64,000 bases of DNA from Halogeometricum sp. S3BR5-2 (GTDB taxonomy: Archaea > Halobacteriota > Halobacteria > Halobacteriales > Haloferacaceae). A model generated the notes under the pieces. That model ran no database searches, had not been told where the DNA came from, and saw only the letters and a program-made list of their open reading frames with translations. The translations under genes were made by a program, and so were the position numbers. Of this stretch, positions 15,910-26,035 are shown piece after piece; the first letter of the stretch is position 1, and every line of letters begins with the position of its first letter. Location: positions 62,001 to 126,000 of the forward strand of contig NZ_JAMQOQ010000008.1 in assembly GCF_031624635.1 (NCBI RefSeq), written 5' to 3'.

Positions 15910-16281
15910 ATGATTAGACGACTCCTCCACGATATCGGATACGTGATCGCGTATGTTCTCTTCGTCGGCGCAAACACACCGGATTCGGTCGTCAAGCGCC
16001 TCCGCGTGGCGTACCGCCTCGTCGGCGTCCGGATCGTCGAGACACCACAGGTCGATTCAGTCGAGCGGACGATCTTTCTCTGTCCGTATCGGAATTTGGG
16101 TGCCAACTGGTTTGGGGAGAAGTGGATTTGTCATGACATCCTCGACCGTATCGACGATGGATACGTGACGTATCTCCGACGGCACAAGGGAATCGACTAC
16201 CAGCGTCCTCGCGGGTGTACCGACCTCGCGTACTGCGACGAATCTGAGTACTGCTATTCAGAGGTTTCCGAACTCGAATAG
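15910..16281 (+). CDS. Conserved Cys-rich hypothetical protein
   Basis: This 123-residue protein has a weakly hydrophobic N-terminal region (about 8-22) and five Cys in the second half: FLCPYRN, WICHDI, RGCTDLAYC and EYCYSE. A fixed Cys set with Tyr/Asp-rich spacers suggests an iron-sulfur or zinc site, but no known motif spacing was recognised. It lies 7 nt upstream of a class I methyltransferase and is surely co-transcribed with it. The pair might modify or transfer a methyl group to a metalloid or thiol. That is speculation from context. Confidence 0.55.
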   Translation: MIRRLLHDIGYVIAYVLFVGANTPDSVVKRLRVAYRLVGVRIVETPQVDSVERTIFLCPYRNLGANWFGEKWICHDILDRIDDGYVTYLRRHKGIDYQRPRGCTDLAYCDESEYCYSEVSELE

Positions 16282-16288
16282 GTGACCG

Positions 16289-17170
16289 ATGGATCAGAGT
16301 ACTCTACGCAACCGAATCACCGATCAGTTCTCCTACCGCGGTGAACGAGCCGACATCTGGCGGGCCTTCGATCTCCTGCTCGACACTGACGAGTTCCTCA
16401 ATCTCGGCTATTCGGAGTGGTACCAGCCACATATTGTCGGATCGAGTCAGCGTCGACTCGTCACGGAAGTCGGATCGAGAGTCTCGTCACATCTATCCGC
16501 AACGGACGGAGTTCGTCTCCTCGATGTCGGTTGTGGCCGAGGGGGGCCGGCGATCCACCTCGCCGACCGATTCGGCTTCCGAGTTACTGGACTGGATCTC
16601 GTTCCGTACAACCTCAAGCGGGCAACCGAGAACGCACGCGGGAAGTGCGTCGAAACCGATTTCGTCGGCGGCGACGCCACACAGCTTCCGTTCGCGACGG
16701 ACTCGTTTACCGCGTGCACAGCCATCGATGCCCTCGTTTATCTCCCCGACCGGAACAGCGTCTTCGCCGCGGTCGCGGATGTTCTCGAACCGGAGGGAGT
16801 TCTCGTCCTCTCCGACCTCGTGGTGCAGTCCGACGTAACTGAGACAGAACGGAGGTTCGTCGACTCGTTTGCAGACGCGTGGGACATGCCGTCAATAGGG
16901 GCGGTCGAGCAGTACACGGCCGGTCTCGAAGACGCGAATCTCGAACTCAAGACTGTCGAGAACATCACGAACCACAGCGTCGGGCGGTTTCGGAAGTGGA
17001 CGACGCTGTACCTTCAGCTTCTCGGGAGTCCGATTCGGTCGCTCATCGAACGACTGTTACGAGCGTATGACCTCGATCCAACGGCGATTACCGAACAGGT
17101 GAGGGCCGCGCACCGTGCGTTGCCGTTCCTGCAGCACGTCATCCTCGTTGCGAAAGCGAAGCCGCTCTGA
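16289..17170 (+). CDS. Class I SAM-dependent methyltransferase
   Basis: This 293-residue protein has motif I VRLLDVGCGRGGPAIHLADRF (about 74-94) followed by VTGLDLVPYN (motif II acidic residue binding the SAM ribose). Then come DATQLPFATDSFTACTAIDALVYL (motifs III-IV) and LEPEGVLVLSDL (motif V). The fold is that of UbiE/sterol C-methyltransferase-like small-molecule enzymes. A C-terminal helical region of about 100 residues may bind the acceptor. The acceptor is not evident. The Cys-rich gene 7 nt upstream is its likely partner, and the gene downstream converges with a 9-nt gap. Confidence 0.85.
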   Translation: MDQSTLRNRITDQFSYRGERADIWRAFDLLLDTDEFLNLGYSEWYQPHIVGSSQRRLVTEVGSRVSSHLSATDGVRLLDVGCGRGGPAIHLADRFGFRVTGLDLVPYNLKRATENARGKCVETDFVGGDATQLPFATDSFTACTAIDALVYLPDRNSVFAAVADVLEPEGVLVLSDLVVQSDVTETERRFVDSFADAWDMPSIGAVEQYTAGLEDANLELKTVENITNHSVGRFRKWTTLYLQLLGSPIRSLIERLLRAYDLDPTAITEQVRAAHRALPFLQHVILVAKAKPL

Positions 17171-17179
17171 CGTGGTTAC

Positions 17180-17866
17180 TCACACGAAACGAGAAAGAAT
17201 CGAACCCATACGTCGGCGTTTGAGCGTCCCACGGACGATTGGAACGATCCGCGGGATGTCCTCCAGCCGTGTGTAATCTACGAGTTCGAATCGATCGTCG
17301 TCTCGAAATATTTCGTCCGTCTCACGATTCAGGTGACACCCGCCAGCGACGGTGTGCCATGCGGGCGCGAGTACGTCGTGGGCGATACCCACGGCGCCTT
17401 CCCCGCGGACGTGCTCGAGAAACCGGAACTCACCACCTGGCTTCAGTACCCGGGCCACCTCGGAGAGTGTGGCATCAAAATCGGGGATGGTACAGAACAC
17501 GAGTGACGCGATGACGACATCGAAGGAATCGTCAGCGAACGGGAGTGCTTCTGCACCGGCGCTTTCGATCTCGATTTCAAGCCCGAGGTCGCGTGCTCGT
17601 TCGAGCGCTTTCCGGCGCATATGTGGGTCTGGCTCAATCGCGAACAGTGTGACAGTTCCGCTGTCAGCAGCTGCTTCTCTAACGTGCGGAAACATCGCAC
17701 CTGTCCCCGCACCAAGGTCCAGAACCGCCCCGGCGATATCATCCACGAGATAGCGGCGGTGTTCGGCAAGCACGGTTCTCTCTGCCGGTTTCATCACCGG
17801 ATCATACAGCCGCGCGAATATCGGATGAGACGGCTCAGTCGTCTCTATTCTCTCGTTCAGTGTCAT
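17180..17866 (-). CDS. Class I SAM-dependent methyltransferase
   Basis: The protein has 228 residues from the ATG at 17866, with motif I AVLDLGAGTGAMFPHVREA, acidic motif II FAIEPDPHMRRKALE, then AEALPFADDSFDVVIASLVFCTIPD and VARVLKPGGEFRFLEHVRGEG. This closely matches the UbiE-like thiol or phospholipid methyltransferase type. The frame remains open for 49 codons further upstream, but that extension is antiparallel to nothing conserved and would overlap the preceding gene by 179 nt. Even the chosen start overlaps the desuccinylase-like gene by 32 nt, implying translational coupling. It is part of a four-gene minus-strand unit ending in this gene. Confidence 0.82.
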   Translation of the reverse strand: MTLNERIETTEPSHPIFARLYDPVMKPAERTVLAEHRRYLVDDIAGAVLDLGAGTGAMFPHVREAAADSGTVTLFAIEPDPHMRRKALERARDLGLEIEIESAGAEALPFADDSFDVVIASLVFCTIPDFDATLSEVARVLKPGGEFRFLEHVRGEGAVGIAHDVLAPAWHTVAGGCHLNRETDEIFRDDDRFELVDYTRLEDIPRIVPIVRGTLKRRRMGSILSRFV

Positions 17867-18980
17867 GAGTGTTTTCAGAGTGTGTTGAATCAGTTTCGTG
17901 TTCGTGGTGGGCGTACCAGCGAGGTTCGGGCCATTGGAATCCACCTTCACGGTAGACGTCGAACACGCCCCGCTCAATGTCGTCGCGAATGATGTCGGCG
18001 GTTCCCTCGTCAACGCTCACGAAGTGACACAGCGGGTGGCCCGGGTACGCCACTGCATTTTCGAGGACACCGACAACGATGCCGGTCGATGGAGCGCGAA
18101 TCGTCTCGATGTCGTTCTTGAAGTGGTCGGAAATCGTGAACAGCGGCTCGTCTTCCTCAACGAGAGGGTGCGGGCCCCACTCCATCTCGACGAGCCCCCC
18201 AGTTTCGGCACGGAGCCACGTTTTCTCACCGTCGCGGGCGACCACGCGCGTCCACCCGGGCCAGGACACCGGTTGGTTGGGAAGGACCTCGTGTTCGGCG
18301 AGGACGCTCGCGACACAGTGGAGCGCTCGGTCGAGGTGCGCGGTCTGGAATCGATGGGCGCGCCCCATCTCAACCGTGACCGTGGGGATACCGTCCTGAC
18401 AGGCCACGTGTCGGAGTGTCCCTCGTGAACCCTCGCCGTCGAGGATGACGCTCGTGCCGAACGCGCGGGCGAGTCGTTCCACAGCCGGGTCGCGCATATC
18501 TGCGCGGACGTGGTACATCGTCGTGCGGTTGCGCGTCGACGTGTGGAAGTCAAGCCCGATGTCACACTTCGAGATGAACTCCTCGTAAATCGTGTTTGCG
18601 AGCCGTTTTGCTAGCGTACTTCGAGCACTGCCAGGGAACGAGCGGTTGAGATCTTCGTCATAGATCGGGATGTACCGTTGCTGGGCCAGAAATCCTGGGA
18701 CATTCAGTACGTGGAGGCAGACAAGCGTCCCGTGAAGATCACTCGGTTCGTACTCGGCTGCGACCTCTTGGATGATCTTGACCCCGTTGAGTTCGTCGCC
18801 GTGAACTGCGGCTGTCAAGCAGACTGTCGGTCCCGCTTGGTCACCATTGACGACAGTGACTGGCAGTTCAATCGCGTCGTCGTGAAACGTTGTCGCGACG
18901 GCATACCGGAACTGAGACTTCTCACCGGATGGAATCGTCCTACCCCCGACTTCGATCTGGTGTGGTGAATCACTGGTCAT
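17835..18980 (-). CDS. Succinylglutamate desuccinylase/aspartoacylase-family zinc hydrolase
   Basis: The protein has 381 residues from the ATG at 18980. The M14-like zinc hydrolase pattern is present: TAAVHGDELNG (His and Glu zinc ligands), YDEDLNRSFPG, DIGLDFHTSTRNRTTMYHV (third ligand His and the DFHT motif) and later TVTVEMG with the presumed catalytic Glu. These enzymes deacylate N-acyl amino acids or related amides. Starts further upstream add a basic, non-conserved segment. Its ATG overlaps the stop of the isoprenylcysteine-methyltransferase-like gene by 4 nt. Substrate and link to the adjacent copper ATPase are unknown. Confidence 0.85.
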   Translation of the reverse strand: MTSDSPHQIEVGGRTIPSGEKSQFRYAVATTFHDDAIELPVTVVNGDQAGPTVCLTAAVHGDELNGVKIIQEVAAEYEPSDLHGTLVCLHVLNVPGFLAQQRYIPIYDEDLNRSFPGSARSTLAKRLANTIYEEFISKCDIGLDFHTSTRNRTTMYHVRADMRDPAVERLARAFGTSVILDGEGSRGTLRHVACQDGIPTVTVEMGRAHRFQTAHLDRALHCVASVLAEHEVLPNQPVSWPGWTRVVARDGEKTWLRAETGGLVEMEWGPHPLVEEDEPLFTISDHFKNDIETIRAPSTGIVVGVLENAVAYPGHPLCHFVSVDEGTADIIRDDIERGVFDVYREGGFQWPEPRWYAHHEHETDSTHSENTHDTERENRDD

Positions 18981-19606
18981 TGGTTCCCTCCCTTCGTTCG
19001 GTCGGTCTGTTCCTGCTGCGGTGGTTCGCGGTGCGTTCGGCCGAGGAACCGCGGCACCGATCTGAGATATTCCTCGTAGGCGTCGCCGTACTGCTCGCGG
19101 AGCCACGGCTCTTCGGCGAGTGGTGCGAGCAGGAACCACACGATTCCACCGATGGCGAGAATGACCGTTTGAATCGAACCTGCGAGGAGGCCTCCGCTGG
19201 CGAGCATGGCGATGAACCCCACGTACTGTGGATTGCGAGAGAAGCGATACGGTCCCTCAGTTTGAAGGTGGCCTTCGAGACCACTGCTCTCCCAGAATCC
19301 GAGTGTCCACATCGCCCAGATGGACAGCGCTGTGCCTGCTACGAAAACAAGCACACAGACGAGTTGCACCACCACCGGTGGTTCGTACCAGTGCCACCAG
19401 TCGAGGTATGCAACGCCGACCAGACCAACACCGTATAGCATCCACGCACTCCAGCTCACCCAGAATGTCCAGTTCCGCGTTCCGTGCGGCCAGAACTGGA
19501 ATGTTGGACTGACGATGGTAGCAAGGAGGCCACCCAGTAGGAGTCCCCCAGATAGGAGACCGACGCTGAACAATGTCTGTGTCGCCTGGAGTGCCATAGG
19601 GATCAC
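18977..19606 (-). CDS. Membrane methyltransferase (isoprenylcysteine/phospholipid methyltransferase type)
   Basis: This 209-residue protein has about five TM helices and the ICMT/PEMT signature: [14 protein letters not shown] (SAM-binding G-P-Y-x-x-x-R-N/H-P-x-Y) and, near the C-terminus, [24 protein letters not shown] (E-E-x-x-L-x-x-x-Y-G-x-x-Y-x-x-Y). The GTG at 19606 overlaps the CopB stop (GTGA); an ATG at 19597 is an alternative. The family methylates lipids or prenylated Cys at the membrane. The position between a copper ATPase and the hydrolase suggests a shared operon, but no mechanism linking them is apparent. Confidence 0.8.
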   Translation of the reverse strand: MIPMALQATQTLFSVGLLSGGLLLGGLLATIVSPTFQFWPHGTRNWTFWVSWSAWMLYGVGLVGVAYLDWWHWYEPPVVVQLVCVLVFVAGTALSIWAMWTLGFWESSGLEGHLQTEGPYRFSRNPQYVGFIAMLASGGLLAGSIQTVILAIGGIVWFLLAPLAEEPWLREQYGDAYEEYLRSVPRFLGRTHREPPQQEQTDRTKGGNQ

Positions 19607-21978
19607 GCACCAATGTCGGGCACGGAAATATCGGCGCTGCGGAGACGACGGGCGTTGATAGCGACGATGATCGTCGACAGCGACATGAACACGGCACCGA
19701 TGGCCGGCGACAGCAGGATGCCGATCGGTGCGAGGACTCCGGCAGCGAGTGGGAGCGCGAAAACGTTGTAGCCGGTCGCCCAGACGAGATTCTCCTGCAT
19801 CTTCCGGTAACTCGCCTTCGAGAGCTTGATGAGCCGCACCACGTCCAGCGGATTATTGTCGACGAGGATGATATCGCCAGACTCGATGGCGACGTCGGTC
19901 CCTGAACCGATGGCAATACCGACGTCAGCTCGCGTGAGTGCTGGCGCGTCGTTGACGCCGTCGCCGACCATCGCGACTAGTTTCCCCTCGGACTGGAGCG
20001 CTTCGACTTTCGTGTCCTTTTCGTCGGGGAGTACCTCCGCGAAGTACTGGTCGATACCGAGTTCCTCCGAGACAGCCCGTGCGACGTCCTCCGAGTCACC
20101 GGTCAGCATCGCCACCTCGATGTCCATCGCGTGTAGCGCCTCGATGGCCTGCCGACTTTCTTCCCGAATAACGTCCGCCAGCGCAAATGCTGCGACGACT
20201 TCGGATTCGTCGTGAACCAGGTAGATAACCGTCTCTGCGTTCGAGCCAGCTTCCTCCGCGAAGGCAGCGATTTCGTTGGGCCGCTCGATACCGAATTTCT
20301 CAATCAGGTTCGGTCCACCGATATGCACCGTCTCGCCGTCCACAGTGGCTCTGACGCCGAGACCGCGGAAGTTCTCGAAGTTCGAAACGCTCGCTCGCTG
20401 GACGTTCCGTTCCTCGGCGGCGTCCCGGATGGCGCGAGCAATCATGTGCTCGGAGTCACCCTCGACACCAGCGGCGACTTCGAACGCTCGCTCTTCACTC
20501 CAGTCACCCGCCGTCTCGACACCGACGACGCCCTGTTCGCCCTTCGTGAGGGTCCCGGTCTTGTCGAACATCACCGTGTCTAGGTTGCGGGATTCCTCCA
20601 TGGCAATGCGGTCGCGGATGAGCATCCCGTTCTTGGCAGCCGTCGAGGTGTTGATTGCGACAACCAGTGGAACGGCCAGGCCGAGTGCGTGTGGACACGC
20701 GATAACCAGGACCGTCACGACACGCTCGAGGACGGTGATATTGTACCCGGTGGCGACGACCCACGCGACGGCCGTAATCGCCGCGACGCCGAGTGCCACG
20801 TAGAACAGCCAGCCAGCTGCCTTGTCGGCGAGCAACTGGGTCCGAGATTTGGATTGTTGGGCCTCTTCGACGAGTCGCATGATGCCCGCAAGCGCCGTCT
20901 CGTCGCCAGTCTTCGTGATTTTGACGCGGAGGCTCCCGTCCTGATTGACCGTTCCGGCGACCACCTCTGATCCGGGCTCTTTCCCGACTGGTCTGGATTC
21001 GCCGGTAATCATCGACTCGTCAACGGACGACTCGCCCTCGACGACTTCGCCGTCGGCAGGCACGCTCGCGCCCGGGCGAACGAGCACGATGTCGTCCTCG
21101 CCGAGTTCGGAGACAGGCACTTCCTCGGTATCCCCACTCTCTGTGATGCGCTCGGCAGTGTCGGGCATGAGTTTCGCCAATTCGTCGAGCGCCCCTGAGG
21201 CTGCTCGGACCGACCGCATCTCCACCCAGTGGCCCAGCAGCATGATGTCGATCAGCGTGACGAGTTCCCAGAAAAACGGTGTCGTCCCTTCGAGAAACAG
21301 ACTCGCAACCGAGTAGACGAACGCGACCGAGATCGCCAGCGAGATGAGCATCATCATGCCCGGCTCGCGGTTTTTCAGTTCCGTCCGGGCCATCGAGAGG
21401 AAGGGCACACCACCGTATGCGAAGATCACGACCGCAAGTGCCGGCGTTATCCACGCACTCCCGGGGAACGTAGGGGCCGTATAGCCGAAGACGTCCTGAA
21501 TGAATTCGCTAAAGATGAGGACTGGCACCGAGAGCGCGAGCGACACCCAGAATCGTCGCCTGAACATTGCCTCGTGGCCTGAGTGATCCGTGTGATCGCT
21601 GTGGTCCCCGTTTCCACCCCTGTGTCCCTTCTCGTGGGCGTTACCACCATGGTCGTGCTCGTCGTGTACGTGCTCTGCTTCTGTAGAGTGAGCGTGCTCG
21701 GCCGCAGCGGGGCGGTGCGCGTGTTCGGCATCGTGCTCGTGTTGCGCGTGTTCGTCCGGGGGTTCTGATTCCGTGGGGGCCTCATCCGCCGTAGGTTGTG
21801 CTTCGTGCTCAGGAGAGTGGGAATGCTGCTCTGATGACGCGTGGGCTGATGCTCGTGGTTCCGACTCTGCTTTTAATCGGCAAATTCGACAACAGTAGAC
21901 GGGTCCTTCGGATTGATGTGAGGTGTGGCCCTCTTTAGAGGGATTTTCGGAGGTCTCGTGGTCTGGATTGTTGCTCAT
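19603..21978 (-). CDS. copB: CopB-type P1B copper/silver ATPase (CPH motif) with His-rich N-terminus
   Basis: This 791-residue P-type ATPase carries the CPH metal-binding motif (Cys428-Pro-His430) that defines the CopB-like P1B-3 subgroup, usually linked to Cu(II)/Ag export. The phosphorylation motif DKTGT is at Asp472 and the hinge [10 protein letters not shown] is present; the actuator motif is TGES. The N-terminus lacks an HMA domain. It has a YCCRIC cluster (about residues 28-33) and about 100 residues of His/Glu/Asp repeats, a likely metal sponge or sensor. It is the first gene of a four-gene minus unit. The upstream HMA gene is 123 nt away on the same strand. Confidence 0.9.
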   Translation of the reverse strand: MSNNPDHETSENPSKEGHTSHQSEGPVYCCRICRLKAESEPRASAHASSEQHSHSPEHEAQPTADEAPTESEPPDEHAQHEHDAEHAHRPAAAEHAHSTEAEHVHDEHDHGGNAHEKGHRGGNGDHSDHTDHSGHEAMFRRRFWVSLALSVPVLIFSEFIQDVFGYTAPTFPGSAWITPALAVVIFAYGGVPFLSMARTELKNREPGMMMLISLAISVAFVYSVASLFLEGTTPFFWELVTLIDIMLLGHWVEMRSVRAASGALDELAKLMPDTAERITESGDTEEVPVSELGEDDIVLVRPGASVPADGEVVEGESSVDESMITGESRPVGKEPGSEVVAGTVNQDGSLRVKITKTGDETALAGIMRLVEEAQQSKSRTQLLADKAAGWLFYVALGVAAITAVAWVVATGYNITVLERVVTVLVIACPHALGLAVPLVVAINTSTAAKNGMLIRDRIAMEESRNLDTVMFDKTGTLTKGEQGVVGVETAGDWSEERAFEVAAGVEGDSEHMIARAIRDAAEERNVQRASVSNFENFRGLGVRATVDGETVHIGGPNLIEKFGIERPNEIAAFAEEAGSNAETVIYLVHDESEVVAAFALADVIREESRQAIEALHAMDIEVAMLTGDSEDVARAVSEELGIDQYFAEVLPDEKDTKVEALQSEGKLVAMVGDGVNDAPALTRADVGIAIGSGTDVAIESGDIILVDNNPLDVVRLIKLSKASYRKMQENLVWATGYNVFALPLAAGVLAPIGILLSPAIGAVFMSLSTIIVAINARRLRSADISVPDIGA

Positions 21979-22101
21979 GGCGTGGGTTTTGGTGCCGTCC
22001 CTTATTATGCTGTCCAGACCCTGATACAGCGCGGTGCCATCGAAAGGGTCGGCAACGAACGAGAACGGCGGGGCGGTCGGTGGCGTGCGTTCCGGTGGTT
22101 C

Positions 22102-22299
22102 TCAGGCGGAGGCGGTGTATCCAGCGTCCTCGACGGCCTGGACGAGTGCCGTGACGTCAGCATCGCCATCGACGCTCGCCTGTTCAGCTTCTCTATCAGC
22201 GTTCGCGTCGGTCACGCCGCTCACTTCTCGAAGCGCGTCTTCGACGGTCTGTTCACAGTGGCCGCAGGTCATTCCCTCAACGGTGATGGTCGTCGACAT
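22102..22299 (-). CDS. CopZ-like heavy-metal-associated (HMA) chaperone
   Basis: The protein has 65 residues from the ATG at 22299. It contains VEGMTCGHCEQTV with the CxxC metal site, followed by a ferredoxin-like beta-alpha-beta pattern ending EDAGYTASA. This is a free-standing HMA protein like CopZ/Atx1, which carries Cu(I) to P-type ATPases. Four residues upstream in frame could be included, but the shorter start gives the usual MSTTITVEGM beginning. It is divergent from the Lrp-TRASH regulator across 133 nt and lies upstream of CopB, a typical chaperone-regulator-pump layout. Confidence 0.9.
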   Translation of the reverse strand: MSTTITVEGMTCGHCEQTVEDALREVSGVTDANADREAEQASVDGDADVTALVQAVEDAGYTASA

Positions 22300-22432
22300 A
22301 CACAGATACATACGAGAGGGACCTCTTTGTCATTTTCTGCTTCGAATCCAAAGTCTATCCGGTATTGGAAAATGGCATTCGAAATCTCACGCTGGGAAAC
22401 AGTCTTGTGATGCGGGGGTTCTATGCGTAGAT

Positions 22433-23023
22433 ATGCGTGATTTAGACGAGACAGACATGGAGATCCTCTCGTTACTGGCAGAGGATGCACGGCGCTCGTT
22501 CAGTAGCATCGGTGAGAAAGTGGATCTCTCAGGGCCAGCCGTCTCGGACCGTGTGAAACGGTTAGAGGAAGCCGACATCATCAACGGCTTCACCATCGAC
22601 GTGAACCGGGCACAGCTGCGAGCTGGCGTTCCGGTGTTCGTCCGGTTTGAAAACGACACATCGGCTATCGAGCCGCTTCGAAGCCGACTCCAGGATGCGG
22701 AGGGTATCGAACACCTCTTCGTCACTGCCGAGGGGAAAATCTGGTTCTACGGCCGTGCGGAGGGGCAGAACGTTCGACGGTGGATCAATAGCCTCCTCGA
22801 AGATGCGCCATCGACGGACTACTCGGTGACGCTCGTCGATGACCTCGAATGGACGCCCTCACTCGACGGCACTGAGTTCGCAATCACATGTGCCGAGTGT
22901 GGGAATACGGTCGATAGCGAGGGCGAATCCGTTCGAATCGACGATGATGTCTATCACTTCTGTTGTCCGTCGTGCCGTAGTCGCTTCGAAGACCAGTATC
23001 AGCGTCTCGAAGAAGGGGCCTAA
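22433..23023 (+). CDS. Lrp/AsnC-type regulator with C-terminal TRASH metal-sensing domain
   Basis: The protein has 196 residues from the ATG at 22433. Residues 1-60 are an Lrp/AsnC winged helix (DETDMEILSLLAEDARRSFSSI and GPAVSDRVKRLEEADII). A ferredoxin-like RAM-type region runs to about 140. A TRASH domain closes the protein, with C153-x2-C156 and C177/C178-x2-C181 plus the YHFCC...RF context. Proteins of this build act as copper-responsive activators of copper ATPase genes in haloarchaea; one is known from Halobacterium salinarum. Here it sits between a CopZ-like chaperone and copA. The long frame upstream of 22433 is not Lrp-like. Confidence 0.9.
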   Translation: MRDLDETDMEILSLLAEDARRSFSSIGEKVDLSGPAVSDRVKRLEEADIINGFTIDVNRAQLRAGVPVFVRFENDTSAIEPLRSRLQDAEGIEHLFVTAEGKIWFYGRAEGQNVRRWINSLLEDAPSTDYSVTLVDDLEWTPSLDGTEFAITCAECGNTVDSEGESVRIDDDVYHFCCPSCRSRFEDQYQRLEEGA

Positions 23024-23184
23024 GCTGTAGTCGCGGTTTCCGCTCCGAGTCGATGGGGTCGACATTGGCATCCTTCGGCGGTGAAATGGAAGTAGACCTT
23101 TGAATCTAAATTCTACACCAGTCTAAAGCCCTAGTCTCGAAACAGTAACTGCACTAAGGAAGGACCACGTAGTATAGGACAGGA

Positions 23185-25791
23185 ATGGGAACGCGAACTG
23201 CACATCTCGACATCACAGGGATGACCTGTGCTAACTGCTCGGCGACAGTTGGCGATGCGCTCGAGTCCCTCGACGGCGTTGTCGAGGCGAACGCGAACTT
23301 CGCCACTGACGAGGGCTCCGTCGAGTACGACCCTGACGAGGTATCGCTCGAAGAGATATTCGAGGCCATCGAAGATGCCGGGTACGGTGCGGTGTCTGAC
23401 ACCGTGACAATCGGCATCTCCGATATGACCTGTGCCAACTGTGTACAGACCAATGAGACTGCCCTAGAGAACACACCAGGTGTCATCGCGGCCGAGGCGA
23501 ACTTCGCCACCGACGAAGCCCAAGTCCGGTACAACCCCGCGGACACGTCGCTGGATGCACTCTACGATGCCATCGAGAGCGCGGGCTACTCGCCCGTCCG
23601 AGAGGACAGCGCCGACGGCGACTCCGGTGAGGACGCGCGCGACGCCGCGCGACAGGCTGAGATCCGCAAACAGCTTCGACTGACCCTGTTTGGTGCGGTA
23701 CTCGCCGCTCCGCTTCTCTTCTTCCTGCTAGAGAAGTACCTCCTCGGCGGCGGGGTCGTCCCGGAGACGGTCTTTGGTGTCGAGTTCGGCTGGGTCGAGT
23801 TCTTGCTGGCGACGCCCGTTCAGCTGGTGCTCGGCTGGCCGTTCTACAAGAACTCGTACAATGCGCTGGTGAACAACAAGCGCGCCAACATGGACGTGCT
23901 GATCGCGCTGGGCTCGACCACCGCGTACGTCTACTCCGTCGCCGTCCTCTCCGGGCTCATCGCGGGCGGCCTGTACTTCGACACCGCAGCGCTCATCCTC
24001 GTGTTCATCACGCTCGGGAACTACCTCGAAGCCCGCTCGAAGGGCCAGGCCGGCGAAGCACTCCGCAAACTGCTGGAGATGGAAGCCGAGACGGCCACCG
24101 TCGTCGACGAGGACGGCAACGAGGAGGAAATTCCGCTGGAAGACGTCGAGGTCGGCGACCGGATGAAGGTCCGACCCGGCGAGAAAATCCCGACGGACGG
24201 CGTGGTCATCGACGGCCAGTCGGCGGTCGACGAGTCGATGGTCACCGGAGAATCCGTCCCCGTCGAGAAAAGCGAGGGCGACGAGGTCGTCGGCTCCACC
24301 ATCAACGAGAACGGCGTGCTCGTCGTGGAGGCGACGAAGGTCGGCGAGGACACGGCACTCCAGCAGATCGTGCAGACGGTCAAGGAGGCGCAGTCGCGCC
24401 AGCCCGACATCCAGAATCTTGCGGACCGCATCTCTGCGTACTTCGTGCCGGCGGTCATCGGGAACGCAGTCTTCTGGGGGCTGGTGTGGTTCCTGTTCCC
24501 CGAGGTGCTCGCCGGCTTCGTCGAGTGGCTCCCGCTGTGGGGCCTCGTCGCCGGCGGGCCAGCCGTCGCAGGTGGGGCCGTCTCGGTCTTCGAGTTCGCC
24601 GTTATCGTCTTCGCCTCCGCGGTGCTCATCGCCTGTCCCTGCGCGCTGGGGCTGGCGACGCCCGCCGCGACGATGGTTGGGACGACTATCGGCGCACAAA
24701 ATGGCGTGCTGTTCAAGGGTGGTGACATCCTCGAACGCGCGAAGGACGTCGATACGGTCGTCTTCGACAAGACTGGGACGCTCACGAAAGGTGAGATGGA
24801 ACTGACCGACGTCGTCGTGTTCGACGGTGACGGACAGCCGCTCACGGATGGCGGCGATACTGCTGCCGATGGTGGCCAACTGACCGCTCGTGACCGTCTC
24901 GGTGAGGAGGATGTCCTGCGGCTCGCGGCCACGGCCGAACATGCGAGCGAACACCCGCTTGCCCGTGCCATTGTCGACGGCGCCGAAGAGCGGGGGATCG
25001 ACGTGACCGACCCGGACGACTTCGAGAACGTCCCCGGCCACGGCATCCAAGCGACCGTCGGTGACAGCGAGGTCCTGGTCGGAAATCGGAAGCTCCTCCG
25101 TGACAACGGAATCAACCCGTCGCCCGCGCAGGACACGATGGAGCGCCTCGAGAACGAGGGGAAGACGGCGATGCTCGTCGCCTACGAGGGCGAACTCGTG
25201 GGTGTGGTCGCGGACGCCGACACGATCAAGGAGAGCGCGAAAGACGCGGTGAGTCAGCTCCAGGAGCGCGGCGTCGACGTGATGATGATCACCGGCGACA
25301 ACGAGCGTACCGCCCGCGCCGTCGCCGAACAGGTCGGCATCGACCCCGAGAACGTCCGCGCGGAGGTCCTCCCCGAGGACAAGTCCGACGCCGTCGAGTC
25401 CATCCAGGACGAGGGGCGGCAGGCGATGATGGTCGGTGACGGCGTCAACGACGCGCCCGCCCTTGCCGTCGCGTATGTTGGAACGGCCATCGGCTCGGGT
25501 ACTGACGTCGCCATCGAGGCCGCGGACGTCACGTTGATGCGCGACGACCCAGTCGACGTCGTGAAAGCGATCCGCATCTCGGACGCGACGCTCGCGAAGA
25601 TCAAGCAGAACCTCGTCTGGGCGCTCGGCTACAACACGGCGATGATCCCGCTCGCGTCACTCGGTCTCCTGCAACCCGTGCTCGCCGCGGGCGCGATGGC
25701 GTTCTCCAGCGTGTCGGTGCTGTCGAACAGCCTGCTGTTCCGGCGGTACACCCCAGATCACGACTACAAACTGCTCGGGAAACTCCGCTGA
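23185..25791 (+). CDS. copA: CopA-type Cu(I)-exporting P1B ATPase
   Basis: This 868-residue protein has two N-terminal HMA domains (GMTCANC at 12-18 and DMTCANC at 80-86). Eight TM helices follow, with actuator motif TGES, CPC motif at 484-486 (P1B-1), phosphorylation DKTGT at Asp528 and hinge [13 protein letters not shown]. It exports Cu(I), and possibly Ag, using ATP. The gene follows the Lrp-TRASH regulator by 161 nt and leads a plus-strand run of membrane and copper genes that begins 19 nt after its stop. A low-complexity insert, [15 protein letters not shown], lies between the phosphorylation and nucleotide-binding parts. Confidence 0.95.
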   Translation: MGTRTAHLDITGMTCANCSATVGDALESLDGVVEANANFATDEGSVEYDPDEVSLEEIFEAIEDAGYGAVSDTVTIGISDMTCANCVQTNETALENTPGVIAAEANFATDEAQVRYNPADTSLDALYDAIESAGYSPVREDSADGDSGEDARDAARQAEIRKQLRLTLFGAVLAAPLLFFLLEKYLLGGGVVPETVFGVEFGWVEFLLATPVQLVLGWPFYKNSYNALVNNKRANMDVLIALGSTTAYVYSVAVLSGLIAGGLYFDTAALILVFITLGNYLEARSKGQAGEALRKLLEMEAETATVVDEDGNEEEIPLEDVEVGDRMKVRPGEKIPTDGVVIDGQSAVDESMVTGESVPVEKSEGDEVVGSTINENGVLVVEATKVGEDTALQQIVQTVKEAQSRQPDIQNLADRISAYFVPAVIGNAVFWGLVWFLFPEVLAGFVEWLPLWGLVAGGPAVAGGAVSVFEFAVIVFASAVLIACPCALGLATPAATMVGTTIGAQNGVLFKGGDILERAKDVDTVVFDKTGTLTKGEMELTDVVVFDGDGQPLTDGGDTAADGGQLTARDRLGEEDVLRLAATAEHASEHPLARAIVDGAEERGIDVTDPDDFENVPGHGIQATVGDSEVLVGNRKLLRDNGINPSPAQDTMERLENEGKTAMLVAYEGELVGVVADADTIKESAKDAVSQLQERGVDVMMITGDNERTARAVAEQVGIDPENVRAEVLPEDKSDAVESIQDEGRQAMMVGDGVNDAPALAVAYVGTAIGSGTDVAIEAADVTLMRDDPVDVVKAIRISDATLAKIKQNLVWALGYNTAMIPLASLGLLQPVLAAGAMAFSSVSVLSNSLLFRRYTPDHDYKLLGKLR

Positions 25792-25810
25792 ACACTACTG
25801 CCCTCGACTC

Positions 25811-26035
25811 ATGTCATCTATTTCCCGCCGCATGGTACACGCGTATCTCGTCGAGAACGCCGATACTGAGCCCACGTACCTTCGGGCTCGGGATATCGCC
25901 AGCGACCTCGATGGGTCACCGAAAGCCGTCGCACAGTATCTGAGCCAGCTCCAAGACGACCTCACCGACGTGTCGCTCGAACAGTGGGGGCGCTCGAAGA
26001 GCACAACGTGGCGAATTGAGGTGAGCGAATCGTGA
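25811..26035 (+). CDS. DUF7123-type small winged-helix protein
   Basis: This 74-residue protein has helical pattern RMVHAYLVENADTEPTYLRARDIASDLDGSPKAVAQYLSQLQDD followed by a short wing ending in STTWRIEV. This matches the small haloarchaeal winged-helix group annotated DUF7123. It follows copA by 19 nt, and its TGA overlaps the next gene's GTG. It may regulate the copA-led run or be a remnant helix-turn-helix of a larger system. No metal ligand residues are present. Confidence 0.65.
   Translation: MSSISRRMVHAYLVENADTEPTYLRARDIASDLDGSPKAVAQYLSQLQDDLTDVSLEQWGRSKSTTWRIEVSES

Noticed and set aside
23728..25050. 440-residue minus-strand frame inside copA
   Set aside because: It mirrors the CopA coding sequence; no domain or promoter supports it.
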